Assembly (NCBI RefSeq): GCF_003050835.1
Contig: NZ_QAOJ01000006.1
Coordinates: 62,001-126,000 of the forward strand
Source of the DNA: Pseudomonas sp. GV071
Lineage (GTDB): Bacteria > Pseudomonadota > Gammaproteobacteria > Pseudomonadales > Pseudomonadaceae
Direction: 5' to 3'
DNA length: 64,000 nucleotides
Made by a program: the position numbers and the translations under genes. The notes under the pieces were generated by a model. The model ran no database searches. It was not told the DNA's origin and saw nothing but the letters and a program-made list of their open reading frames with translations. Each line of letters begins with the position of its first letter. Position 1 is the first letter of the stretch. Below, piece by piece: positions 26,345 to 33,722 of the stretch.

Positions 26345-26679
26345 CAGAATTCCTCGAAATGCCAGCCTGACTTGCTCTTGGTCACACCCAGAAACCGGAA
26401 CGGGTACTCTGCGGCGGCCACCTTGGTCTTCACGCGAGCATCGTCGGTCCAGAAGCCCTTAACCTCGTGGACCTCAAGCACGCCGCTGGCAGCCATGACG
26501 AAGAAGTCGGCGGTGTAGAACGTGTTCTTGGCCAGGCGCAACTTCACACCTTCGAAGCGGTACCAAAGAATCTCACCGGCCATCTGCCGCATCTTCAGCA
26601 CCAGGTCATAAGCCTGCTCGGTTTTGTTCATCTCCCCGGCAGGCAACCGGCCGAGCGCCTGGAGGCGCCGCTTAGCCTG
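26344..26679 (-). CDS. DUF1064 family protein (possible nuclease)
   Basis: A protein of about 111 residues whose core matches DUF1064 phage proteins: ILWYRFEGVKLRLAKNTFY, a YTADF motif and VHEVKGFWTDDARVKTK. The arrangement of an acidic residue, an EVKG and a basic stretch resembles PD-(D/E)XK nucleases, a plausible Holliday-junction or repair function. A GTG at 26679 was chosen because the first ATG (26628) follows a ribosome-binding-like GGGGAG with no spacing; GTG at 26703 is also possible. Confidence 0.65.
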   Translation of the reverse strand, partial: QAKRRLQALGRLPAGEMNKTEQAYDLVLKMRQMAGEILWYRFEGVKLRLAKNTFYTADFFVMAASGVLEVHEVKGFWTDDARVKTKVAAAEYPFRFLGVTKSKSGWHFEEF

Positions 26680-26962
26680 CACGGAAGGCCGCCCGAATAT
26701 CACGATCAATCCAGAGTGCAGCGCCAGCAACTGAAGGGTACGTGCCCAGGGTGCCGCCGGCAGGTGTGGTCGTGCGGTACTTCCAGCAGGGGAAGCCATC
26801 AACCGAACCGAACTCCGCAGTGATGCTGTAGCCCGCCGGGTGCTCGAGCAGATGCAGCCCTTTCGGCACCCAGCCGGCAATGGTCATGCTCTCGAAGGTC
26901 ATGTACAGATTCAGGCTCCAGCCGTCAGGGTGGTGGCGATGCTTTCGCAGGGTTGTTTTCAC
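26672..26962 (-). CDS. Hypothetical early phage protein
   Basis: A 96-residue protein of unknown function with a central YSITAEFGSVDGFPCWKYRT region. It lies in the tightly overlapping early right operon between the Ref-like and DUF1064 genes, with 4-nt overlap upstream. No recognised motif. Confidence 0.6.
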   Translation of the reverse strand: MKTTLRKHRHHPDGWSLNLYMTFESMTIAGWVPKGLHLLEHPAGYSITAEFGSVDGFPCWKYRTTTPAGGTLGTYPSVAGAALWIDRDIRAAFRAG

Positions 26963-27315
26963 GCTTCTATCTCCGTTCCATCAAGCCAGGCCATAAAGCC
27001 GGCGGGGATATCTTGGCCGCCGCGCGCCAGCAATTCGCAGCAGCGCTGCAGCAGCTCCTCCTGGGTGCCGTAACGCTGTTCAAACCGGAATTTGTTGTGG
27101 TGGAAGGCGACGCCCTCCCCGCCGTGCTGGTGGTGCAACTCGCAGAGCGGCAGCACGTACCAGTGCGCGTGCGGCTTGGTGCGGCCGTCGCAGTGGTGGA
27201 TGGAGCAGTGGTTGTTGACCCGCCCATGCCAGATGCAGGCAATGCAGCCCACTTCGTTGACCAGCATGTCGTGCCAGCGCTTCTGCTCCTTGGTGACCGA
27301 TCGCCCCTTCATCAT
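26959..27315 (-). CDS. Ref-like RecA-dependent nuclease
   Basis: A 118-residue protein related to phage P1 Ref (recombination enhancement function). The zinc/HNH-type residues are visible: CIACIWHGR, HHCDGRTKPHAHW and LCELHHQHGG, followed by an EQRYGT segment. Ref cuts DNA where RecA filaments have made displacement loops. In an induced prophage it fits the SOS theme of this region. ATGA overlap links it to the upstream gene. Confidence 0.8.
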   Translation of the reverse strand: MMKGRSVTKEQKRWHDMLVNEVGCIACIWHGRVNNHCSIHHCDGRTKPHAHWYVLPLCELHHQHGGEGVAFHHNKFRFEQRYGTQEELLQRCCELLARGGQDIPAGFMAWLDGTEIEA

Positions 27316-27539
27316 GCCGGCACCTTCGACGCCGCACGGTCAGCCAGGATCAGGCGAAATACCTCTTGCTCGTCGCCGGTATAGGCGAACGGCGCACGTC
27401 CACCGGGACGAGTCACTGTCCATCTGTCCCTGGGCAAGTGGCACAGGGCAACGGTGTATCGGTCCGTGGTCACCCAGCAGTCACGAATCGGCGTGCTGTC
27501 GGCATTCAACTTTGGGGTCAGCGCCAGGCTATTGGACAT
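27312..27539 (-). CDS. Hypothetical early phage protein
   Basis: A 75-residue protein beginning MSNSLALTPKL. AGGTGG lies 6 nt before the ATG at 27539, inside the end of the P-like gene. It has no recognised domain. It overlaps the Ref-like gene start. Confidence 0.55.
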   Translation of the reverse strand: MSNSLALTPKLNADSTPIRDCWVTTDRYTVALCHLPRDRWTVTRPGGRAPFAYTGDEQEVFRLILADRAASKVPA

Positions 27540-28218
27540 GGCGACCACCTACCTGGCAGCGCAGGGCATTGAGAGCAGCGCGGGCCACTTCTGGCGTTCG
27601 CCGAGCCGCAACCTCCGTTGGGAGACCTTTCGGCATGGCCTGGAGAGGCTGACCCGACACCAAGCGGCGGACGGCAATCGTGTAATTCCGTTCGAAGAGC
27701 TTCAGCCCCAAAGTACCGTCGAGCCTGTTGAGGTTGTCGAAACCTGATTCCTTGGCGGCGTGATAAATCGCGTTATGGCTCCAACGCCCACGCCCTGCCA
27801 TCGACGGGTGCACCAGGCGGCAAGCCTCACGGTATGCAACCGAAACATCAGGCAGGCCCAGCATTTCGGCTGTGGGCTCGCACGACTTGATGAAGTCGCC
27901 AGGCGCTGGGATGAATGGCGACCCGCCCTGGCGGGAACGCATGAGGCCAAAGCGAAGCTGGTCAATGTCGCTGACCGAGGCCTCCATCAAAGCCTTCGTC
28001 CAAGTCCGCTTAGCGTCCTTGTACGACTCCATGTCCGGCCATGACGTTTTCCATGCGGAGTGGATCGAGCGCAGCTCGCGGAACAGCCGGTTAACCACCA
28101 TGGCGGTTTCTTTGCTGAGCACTGCATCGGCCGCCAAAGCGTCTAGACTGGCCGGCGCCGGCATGGCTGGCACGGGGCCTTTCCACAGGTTTGCAGTGAG
28201 CTCGGTTGTGGTTTTCAT
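27529..28218 (-). CDS. Lambda P-like replication protein
   Basis: A 229-residue protein in the position of lambda P, overlapping the O-like gene by 4 nt (ATGA). Features of the family: an N-terminal helical part, WPDMESYKDAKRTWTKAL, PFIPAPGDFIKSC and an SHNAIYHAAKESG region. P loads host DnaB helicase at the origin. Assigned from order and pattern. Confidence 0.82.
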   Translation of the reverse strand: MKTTTELTANLWKGPVPAMPAPASLDALAADAVLSKETAMVVNRLFRELRSIHSAWKTSWPDMESYKDAKRTWTKALMEASVSDIDQLRFGLMRSRQGGSPFIPAPGDFIKSCEPTAEMLGLPDVSVAYREACRLVHPSMAGRGRWSHNAIYHAAKESGFDNLNRLDGTLGLKLFERNYTIAVRRLVSGQPLQAMPKGLPTEVAARRTPEVARAALNALRCQVGGRHVQ

Positions 28219-28970
28219 ACCTGCCCCTCGCCGTTAAGCCAGCTGGTGTCGTCGTCATCGGTCACCGGTTCTCCAGCGCCAGCAACGCGCTCACGTTTCG
28301 CCCAGGTCGCCAATCGGTTTGCCCATCCACCCTGGCTGTCGAACACGGCAGGCCGAGCGCAGTGGTAAGCCAGGAAGCTGCGGAACACGTCGTCCTGGAT
28401 TTCGTAGCCGACAGGGAACGCCATCAGGGTCAGCTGGGCTTTCAGGTGGCGGGATGTTGGTGTCCACTCGGGGAACATGGCGAAACGCTGAGATTCGTCG
28501 ATGACTTCCTCGGGCGTTTTGGCGGGCAGCGGCTGCTCTTCGGTTACTTGATGGTTAATTGACGTATTGGGTGCAGCGGCTGCACCCCGTTCTGTCGAAA
28601 TCTGCACCCCGTCCTGTTGTAGGTTGCACCCCGTGCCGTCATTTGCACCCCGTTCTGATCGGGGTGCAGATTCTGCACCCCGCTTAAGTAGGAGGTCGTA
28701 AACCACCGGGCGACGGTCATGGCGGTCGATATGAACGGCCGCGATCGCCTGGTTACCGCGAACGATCAAGCCGGCCTTCTCCAGGTCGTCGAGCTTGTAA
28801 CGGACGGTGCGTTCGGAAAGGCCTGTGTCAGCACTCAGCGTGGTCGCCGAGGGAAAGGCACCGCGGCCATCCGATCCGGCGTAGTTAGCGAGGCAGAGCA
28901 GAACGTGCCGCGCACTGGAGTCTTTTAGATCGCGCTGTGCGAGCGCCCAGGACATTGCTTGAACGCTCAC
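28215..28970 (-). CDS. Lambda O-like replication initiator with DnaT-like C-terminus
   Basis: A 251-residue protein. The GTG at 28970 overlaps the previous stop (GTGA). Residues about 20-70 form a winged helix (GAFPSATTLSADTGLSERT), residues about 85-140 are a flexible linker, and the C-terminus (WTPTSRHLKAQL to WANRLATWAK) resembles the DnaT DNA-binding domain. The linker codons contain the origin repeats. It should bind these and recruit the P-like protein. Confidence 0.88.
   Translation of the reverse strand: MSVQAMSWALAQRDLKDSSARHVLLCLANYAGSDGRGAFPSATTLSADTGLSERTVRYKLDDLEKAGLIVRGNQAIAAVHIDRHDRRPVVYDLLLKRGAESAPRSERGANDGTGCNLQQDGVQISTERGAAAAPNTSINHQVTEEQPLPAKTPEEVIDESQRFAMFPEWTPTSRHLKAQLTLMAFPVGYEIQDDVFRSFLAYHCARPAVFDSQGGWANRLATWAKRERVAGAGEPVTDDDDTSWLNGEGQV
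28569..28682. repeat. Iteron array, probable phage replication origin
   Basis: Five direct copies of TGCACCCCG begin at 28581, 28603, 28625, 28644 and 28674, with inverted copies at 28569-28575 (GGGTGCA) and 28660-28668 (CGGGGTGCA). The first three are 22 bp apart, two helical turns. The array lies inside the O-like gene, as lambda ori does. Confidence 0.85.
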
Positions 28971-29596
28971 TGCGCAGTTCCTGCCACACGGAGAGGAGTT
29001 TTCCCTCTGTTTGCCGCGAGCACGACCTGGGCACGCTGGCGAACCTCGCAAGCGCGGGCCTCCACCGAAAGCAGGTGCTCGATAAACACTGGCAGGTTTG
29101 GTACGTCGGATTCGTCGATAACGCCGTCGGCGAGCACATCGCTGCCCTTCGCCACCGCCTGGCCCATGTGGGCGACGAACAGGCCGAAGGCAGTCACAGG
29201 ATGCTCGTCGACGCCGGAAGCTCGAGCGCCGATCAGGCCGTGGCGGCTGGCCAACTCGTTGATGCAGCGCTCCCGGTGCTCTTCGTCCAGCGCCAACACC
29301 CAGGCCTCTTCGATCCAGCTGGCCAACTCAACCTCTCCACTCAGCCAGCGATTAACGCGGCGCAGCCAGCTGCCCGACGCCTTCACGAAGGCCGAGGTGT
29401 CGTTGGTCCCGGCCAGGGCCTGGAAGTCGGGCACATCCTTGGCACGGGCCTTGTCAGGAATCGAAAGGTGAATCTGGCGGCTCAGCTCTTCGGCGAAGTC
29501 GTCCTGGCTGAGGCTGGTGCGCGCGATCATCTCGGCGGCGTGCGCCACCAGCACCTGGTCACGGCTGAGGGAGTGTCTGAGGTTGGACGTATTCAT
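28967..29596 (-). CDS. Hypothetical early regulator-position protein
   Basis: A 209-residue protein starting MNTSNLRHSLSRDQVLV. It follows Cro, where lambdoid phages carry CII-like activators, but no helix-turn-helix is clear in it. The sequence is helical (SQDDFAEELSRQI, ELASWIEEAW). Function unknown. Its stop overlaps the GTG of the O-like gene. Confidence 0.6.
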   Translation of the reverse strand: MNTSNLRHSLSRDQVLVAHAAEMIARTSLSQDDFAEELSRQIHLSIPDKARAKDVPDFQALAGTNDTSAFVKASGSWLRRVNRWLSGEVELASWIEEAWVLALDEEHRERCINELASRHGLIGARASGVDEHPVTAFGLFVAHMGQAVAKGSDVLADGVIDESDVPNLPVFIEHLLSVEARACEVRQRAQVVLAANRGKTPLRVAGTAQ

Positions 29597-29685
29597 GGTT
29601 AGCACCTGCTTTTATCGTGGAGCCATGAACAACACGGCCCTACCAAATTTTCTAAACCACCGAGACGCCGGCGCCGCCGGAGCGG

Positions 29686-29880
29686 CTAAGCAGCGTTTTT
29701 TTGCGAAGGAAACGGGCGCAGCTCTTTCGCCTCAAAGCCACCAGCAGGTAGCTGAAGCACGCGGATATCGCGTTTCGCAGATAGCGCCTTGTGGATTGCG
29801 GGGGCGGTTACGCCAAGGAGCCTGGCTGCTTCCGACTGCCCTTTCTCAGCCACAAATGCAGCGAGGGAGGTTTCATTCAT
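29686..29880 (-). CDS. cro: Cro-like repressor
   Basis: A 64-residue protein with a helix-turn-helix (GQSEAARLLGVTAPAIHKAL, residues 14-33) and a C-terminal ELRPFPSQK tail, a common Cro format in Pseudomonas lambdoid phages. It diverges from CI across the operator region. It should shut down CI synthesis and early promoters in the lytic cycle. Confidence 0.88.
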   Translation of the reverse strand: MNETSLAAFVAEKGQSEAARLLGVTAPAIHKALSAKRDIRVLQLPAGGFEAKELRPFPSQKNAA

Positions 29881-29910
29881 GGTCGTGCCTCGGGGGTGTT
29901 CTTTGGCACG

Positions 29911-29973
29911 ATATTAACCATCTGTTAACTTTCAATCAATACCGATGGTTTCTTCTTATTTTTAACCATTGGT
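29911..29973. promoter_or_regulatory. OR-like operator region with PR promoter
   Basis: Three operators fitting ACCNNNGGT occur: O1 ACCATCTGT at 29917-29925, O2 ACCGATGGT at 29941-29949 and O3 ACCATTGGT at 29965-29973. Their centres are exactly 24 bp apart. The rightward lambda PR equivalent (minus strand, towards cro) has TTGATT at 29934-29939, a 17-bp spacer containing O1, and TAATAT at 29911-29916. O3 abuts the CI start. Confidence 0.85.
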
Positions 29974-29986
29974 TTAAATTCGCGCG

Positions 29987-30874
29987 ATGACAAAGAAACG
30001 CATCCTCCCCGCCGACCGCATCGCCGAGTGCACAGCTGCTCATGAGCTTTTTTTGGCCAAGAAAAATGAGCTGAAGCTCAGCCAAAAGAAAATCGCCGAC
30101 GAAGCGAACATGACACCGGCTGCTGTGAACCTTTATTTCAAAGGCATCAACCCCTTGAACGCTCAGTTCGCGGCCGTGCTTTCTCGAGTGCTGCAAGTCC
30201 CTGTGGAAGCGTTCAGCCCTCGCCTGGCGGACGAAATTAAGGGATTGTCTCGAGTACAGGCCGTCGCCGCGCCTTCGAGTGCGGCGGACCAGGTGAAGAA
30301 GATGCTGGCGAAGCACGGGAAAGGGCTTCCAGAGGAAACTCGGCAGAAGATCGCCGACGCCGTTACCGAGTCGCTGGCCGAACAGGCGCTCGCGCCGGCA
30401 GACCAGAGCAACGTAATCGTTGCCGACTTCTCGCGGCGTGCGCCGGTGGGCGACGAGATCCGTATTGCCCACTACGACGTCCAGGGCGCCATGGGTAACG
30501 GCAAACAAGTGCACGACTTCCCGGAGCTCTTCAAAGACGTCACGGTGAGCCAGCAGCACCTGCGTGAGCTCGGCGTGAAGTACGAAGATCCGCGACACCT
30601 GAAAATGATCACCGGCGACGGTCAGTCGATGGCGCCGACGATCCAGGACAAAGACCCCATGATCGTGGATGCCAGCATCCGCGAGTTCACCGGTGACGGA
30701 ATTTACGCCTTCACCTGGCAGGGCCTTTTCTACATCAAGCGCCTGCAGCTGAAGGGCGGCGAGCACTTCAAAATGATTTCGGATAACGCTCTCCACTCCC
30801 CAGAAGAGATTCGGGTGGATGAGACCTATATTCAAGCCAGGGTTTTACTGGTGTGGAACGCAAAGCGCGTGTAG
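29987..30874 (+). CDS. CI-type phage repressor with S24 peptidase domain
   Basis: A 295-residue repressor. The N-terminal helix-turn-helix lies near residues 32-58 (LSQKKIADEANMTPAAVN). A hinge leads to a LexA-like S24 domain with the serine in GDGQSMAPT (near residue 208) and the lysine in FYIKRLQ. It should keep the prophage silent by binding OR and OL and self-cleave with RecA after damage. It is the first plus-strand gene of the immunity region. Confidence 0.93.
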   Translation: MTKKRILPADRIAECTAAHELFLAKKNELKLSQKKIADEANMTPAAVNLYFKGINPLNAQFAAVLSRVLQVPVEAFSPRLADEIKGLSRVQAVAAPSSAADQVKKMLAKHGKGLPEETRQKIADAVTESLAEQALAPADQSNVIVADFSRRAPVGDEIRIAHYDVQGAMGNGKQVHDFPELFKDVTVSQQHLRELGVKYEDPRHLKMITGDGQSMAPTIQDKDPMIVDASIREFTGDGIYAFTWQGLFYIKRLQLKGGEHFKMISDNALHSPEEIRVDETYIQARVLLVWNAKRV

Positions 30875-30942
30875 TGCACGACTGACTATGATGTAACTGA
30901 GACGACCCGCCAAATCGCGGGGCAAGGAATGATCGATGCTGA

Positions 30943-31419
30943 ATGGACTCCGCACATATGGCCAAGCCTGACTTTCCGGCTTTACTGCCACCTGGCATGC
31001 ATCCGATGTCATTGCCAGAGCTTCATGCACTGGCAGTTGAACCGTATCCGGCCGATGCAAAACGAGCGGATCTTTTCGCTAAATTCACGATCTGGTCAAA
31101 CGCCCTTCAGGCTGCTGGCGTATCGGGCCAGCTCTGGCTAGACGGATCTTTTTTGACGGAAAAGCCTGAACCCAGCGATATCGACTGCGTCTTTTGGTCA
31201 CCAACGTGGGCCAATGGCGCCCAGGCACCCGCAGCAATTCAACATCAGGTCCAGCAGCTTTTAGATCGCGCCAACGCCGAGGCGCTGTATAACCTAGACT
31301 TTTACCTCGAAATCCCGGAGGCCCATCAGATATTCCATCGTGAGGCGTACTGGAGGGGTATTCTTGGGTTTTGCCACGACAGAGTTACGGCCAAAGGATT
31401 CGCGGAGATCACATTATGA
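30943..31419 (+). CDS. Nucleotidyltransferase-like protein (DUF6932-like)
   Basis: A 158-residue protein 68 nt downstream of CI. The nucleotidyltransferase core is visible: LWLDGSF followed by DID (GS-x9-DxD spacing), as in MNT-type or AbiEii-like enzymes. The N-terminal LLPPGMHPMSLPELHAL matches DUF6932. A second start at 30958 (MAKPDF) is possible. It overlaps the 319-residue gene by 4 nt. This is the location of lambda rexA/rexB, so I infer expression from the lysogen and a role in exclusion or conversion. Confidence 0.75.
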   Translation: MDSAHMAKPDFPALLPPGMHPMSLPELHALAVEPYPADAKRADLFAKFTIWSNALQAAGVSGQLWLDGSFLTEKPEPSDIDCVFWSPTWANGAQAPAAIQHQVQQLLDRANAEALYNLDFYLEIPEAHQIFHREAYWRGILGFCHDRVTAKGFAEITL

Positions 31420-32330
31420 GCAGCTCGTTTCTACGTGATCACGCCAATTCCCTGAAGGGTTTTGCCGAGGACACTCAACGCCGTGCTAAGGAAAATCCGA
31501 ACGATTTCTTCCTGCAACTGGCAGCAAAAAACCAAGAAGCTGCGGCTCAGGCAGTGTCAAAGAAGGTGGCGTTGGTAGAGGCTGATGAGCTGGGTGAGCT
31601 GCTAGACGTAAGGCTTATAGGGCCTCAAGCAAATGGCAGCATCTCCCTAGACACCTTCATGGACACCATCGGCCCGCTATCTCGGTCGTGGAAATATGCG
31701 GCGCATCGATTGCGCTACGGGCGAGATGCTGTCCGGGGGGCCGCCGCTGACGTGGTGAGCGCACTTAATTTTAAGTTGGCAGGAATTGCACCTGGCTCAA
31801 CACACGTGTTGATTACTGGAAATGCTATGCCTGACCTGACTGGTAACAGTCTGCTTCAAGCCACACTGGTCCAGACCTTTCGCCTTCTCAACTCGAACCA
31901 AGCTGACTTTTACGACGCAGTAGATGCCGTAGGCGGAAAGTCGGCTCATCAACTGGGCGAGTTCATGAGGGGGTTGGATAAGGCTGGATTAGCGGTGCAG
32001 TTCTCTTGGAACGCTACTGATGGACCACGGCGATGGGAAGGGCGGCCTGACGAGATCACTCGGGTCAGGGCCCTGCTTGACACTGTCAATGAGCCCGAAC
32101 GATACAACGAAAGCGTTGAAGGAACGGTCGCAGGGATTACTGATACCGGCCGCCTGGCAATCAGAACAGCAGAAGGCAAAATGCTTGTGCGCTTCCCCCT
32201 CAAGCTCACGGAAGAGGTACAAAAGCTGAAGATTGCGTCTCACGCCCGAATCCAAGTGGAAACACTTAAATACTGGGACTCAGTGGACAAAAGAGATGTC
32301 TTCAAACGCCATCTGCTAAGCGTTGAGTGA
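31416..32330 (+). CDS. Unknown 304-residue partner of the nucleotidyltransferase-like protein
   Basis: Translated from the ATG at 31416 (ATGA overlap with the nucleotidyltransferase gene), the product is 304 residues. The first third is helical (LRDHANSLKGFAEDTQRRAK), the middle carries FKLAGIAPGSTHVLITGNA, and the C-terminus looks like a small beta-barrel (EGTVAGITDTGRLAIRT). I do not recognise a family. Coupling to its neighbour suggests a two-component system. Confidence 0.75.
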   Translation: MSSSFLRDHANSLKGFAEDTQRRAKENPNDFFLQLAAKNQEAAAQAVSKKVALVEADELGELLDVRLIGPQANGSISLDTFMDTIGPLSRSWKYAAHRLRYGRDAVRGAAADVVSALNFKLAGIAPGSTHVLITGNAMPDLTGNSLLQATLVQTFRLLNSNQADFYDAVDAVGGKSAHQLGEFMRGLDKAGLAVQFSWNATDGPRRWEGRPDEITRVRALLDTVNEPERYNESVEGTVAGITDTGRLAIRTAEGKMLVRFPLKLTEEVQKLKIASHARIQVETLKYWDSVDKRDVFKRHLLSVE

Positions 32331-32392
32331 CATCCAGCAGTACGACGACGCTCTAAGGGTACTTCCGACGATCTGGCCGTTGCCCTCAAATC

Positions 32393-32420
32393 AAAAGCCC
32401 CGCATTTGGCGGGGCTTTTT
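32393..32420. terminator. Bidirectional intrinsic terminator
   Basis: The 11-bp stem AAAAGCCCCGC/GCGGGGCTTTT has T runs in both directions. It separates the convergent CI operon (ending 32330) and the DUF1654 gene (ending 32430). Confidence 0.85.
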
Positions 32421-32429
32421 CGTGTCTGG

Positions 32430-32744
32430 TCAGAAAGGAATCTCGGCCTCAGTGATCGGTTCTGCTTCGCGCTCGGGCGGCGAATCACCACCCTCCTCCT
32501 TCTCCCAGCTCACCATCACGTTGCCGTCGTCATCGAATAGCAGATGAAGCCCGTCGGTTTCGGCCAGCAGCCCCATCACCCCATCCCACGCTTCATCCTC
32601 ATCCGTGTCCAGGCGGTGGATCAACACGCTTCGGTTCAGCTGCGATATAGGCGACTGGATCATTGCTGACACCCTGAGCCCGAGGCGCTCAAGGCCTGTC
32701 AGTTCCTTCTTACTACCCACTTCTCCCTTCCTTTGCTTGGCCAT
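32430..32744 (-). CDS. DUF1654 protein, SOS-regulated
   Basis: A 104-residue protein starting MAKQRKGEVG. The LTGLERLGLRVSAMI segment and the LLFDDDGNVMV end match DUF1654 proteins of Pseudomonas phages, whose function is not established here. The LexA box 18-33 nt upstream (32762-32777) implies induction by DNA damage. It is divergent from the early left operon and shares a regulatory region with OL. Confidence 0.8.
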   Translation of the reverse strand: MAKQRKGEVGSKKELTGLERLGLRVSAMIQSPISQLNRSVLIHRLDTDEDEAWDGVMGLLAETDGLHLLFDDDGNVMVSWEKEEGGDSPPEREAEPITEAEIPF

Positions 32745-32761
32745 GCCTTTTCCCCTTACTA

Positions 32762-32777
32762 CTGGATACCCATACAG
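32762..32777. promoter_or_regulatory. LexA SOS box for the DUF1654 gene
   Basis: CTGGATACCCATACAG is a CTG-N10-CAG site read on either strand, placed just upstream of the DUF1654 start. Confidence 0.8.
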
Positions 32778-32815
32778 TATTGGCGAAAGGATAACGCACA
32801 CCCCATAAAAATAAA

Positions 32816-32857
32816 TTAACCATCGGTATTGACGTTGAAATATACCGATGGTTAACT
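32816..32857 (+). promoter_or_regulatory. OL-like operator pair and PL promoter
   Basis: A perfect 14-bp inverted repeat (TTAACCATCGGTAT at 32816-32829; ATACCGATGGTTAA at 32842-32855) contains two ACCNNNGGT operators whose centres are 25 bp apart. It matches the OR sites. A plus-strand promoter fits: TTGACG at 32829-32834, a 17-bp spacer, TTAACT at 32852-32857. The second operator overlaps the spacer, so CI should block the early left operon here. Confidence 0.82.
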
Positions 32858-32897
32858 TGATTCCAACACGGCAGCGATGCCTCGGGGCAACCCGGAA

Positions 32898-32909
32898 CGT
32901 TCTTTAACA
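32898..32909 (+). promoter_or_regulatory. boxA-like antitermination site (nut-like)
   Basis: CGTTCTTTAACA differs from the boxA consensus TGCTCTTTAACA at two positions and begins about 40 nt after PL, where lambda nutL lies. A boxB hairpin could not be defined clearly. Confidence 0.5.
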
Positions 32910-33164
32910 GCTTGAGACCTTCGCGGCGTGATCCGGGCAACCGTAAAGCGCGAACCATAAATTTCACGCCCCATGCCAGCTCTGGAACTGGCCGGACTCC
33001 CAAATGGAGGACGCGAAGTTACACAGCCACCCGCAAGAGCATCGACCACGAAATGTGCAACGGCGGGCAGTGGTGGGGAAACCCGGCAGACGTGTAGCGA
33101 GATAGCCGGAAGGCACCCAAGGCCACCGTGGGAAACGGAGCTAGAAACACGGAATGCATCACTG

Positions 33165-33188
33165 AAGCACCTGGGCAACCGGGTGCTT
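33165..33188 (+). promoter_or_regulatory. Leader hairpin upstream of the first early gene
   Basis: AAGCACC pairs with GGTGCTT around the 10-nt loop TGGGCAACCG. The loop and base of the stem resemble the hairpin at 33723-33748. Confidence 0.6.
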
Positions 33189-33211
33189 TGGGATGACCAC
33201 CGGAGAGCACT

Positions 33212-33364
33212 ATGGAAACCTTGAATCTTGGCAACAACGAGTCACTGCTCCGCGGCGTAGTACCGGAGCCGGACGGCACTTTCACCGCCCTCGCCTTCAC
33301 CGCGTACAAGAACTTTAAAACCCGCGCAGGCGCCGAGAAGTGGCTGGCTCGTCGGGTTCGCTGA
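33212..33364 (+). CDS. Small early left protein, 50 residues
   Basis: A short protein beginning METLNLGNNESLLRG and ending KTRAGAEKWLARRVR, with GGAG just upstream of the ATG. Pseudomonas phages often start the early left operon with such a protein. It has no recognised function. Confidence 0.65.
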   Translation: METLNLGNNESLLRGVVPEPDGTFTALAFTAYKNFKTRAGAEKWLARRVR

Positions 33365-33492
33365 GTTGCAGAGCCTGCGGCAACGCGGGCGTCTCCTGCC
33401 TGGGTCGGGACGGCATTCACCTCTTCTGCCCAAAGTGCGGTGCACATCGTTACGAAGGTCAATGGATCGGCCGCAGCGCCTGGGAGGGCTGA
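33340..33492 (+). CDS. Putative 50-residue zinc-ribbon protein
   Basis: A reading frame from a GTG at 33340 contains CRACG and CPKCG, a likely zinc ribbon. It overlaps the preceding gene and is too short for many gene finders. The start codon is uncertain because the ribosome-binding site is weak. Confidence 0.5.
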   Translation: MAGSSGSLSCRACGNAGVSCLGRDGIHLFCPKCGAHRYEGQWIGRSAWEG

Positions 33493-33496
33493 ATAA

Positions 33497-33709
33497 ATGG
33501 CGATACCGAGCGACCAGATGGAAATGCTCAGCATCACCGGCAGGCGGCCTTGCCTCTGGTGCAAGAGCGTGAAGTTGAGCCGGATAACCCACGTGGCGCC
33601 AGACGGAACGAAAACGCCGATATCGCTCATTGGCGATGACTGTGGAGCAACCGGCCCTGTAGCCGCGACACACGAGGAAATGGCCGCGTTGTGGGACTCC
33701 AGAGCCTGA
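33497..33709 (+). CDS. Small early left protein with CxxC motif
   Basis: A 70-residue protein ([11 protein letters not shown]) with PCLWCKS and a single further cysteine. It lies 4 nt after the stop of the zinc-ribbon frame. No recognised family. Confidence 0.6.
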   Translation: MAIPSDQMEMLSITGRRPCLWCKSVKLSRITHVAPDGTKTPISLIGDDCGATGPVAATHEEMAALWDSRA

Positions 33710-33722
33710 TTGGCCATTCACT

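Larger units (their letters stand above)
32858..33211 (+). other. Early left operon leader without a clear gene
   Basis: This 354-nt leader follows PL and precedes the first small gene. It carries a boxA-like site and a hairpin at 33165-33188. Short reading frames inside it have no convincing ribosome-binding site or protein-like composition, so I call it leader RNA. Confidence 0.5.

Noticed and set aside
32912..33224. Short frames in the early leader
   Set aside because: No ribosome-binding site and unprotein-like composition; the second overlaps the first early gene.
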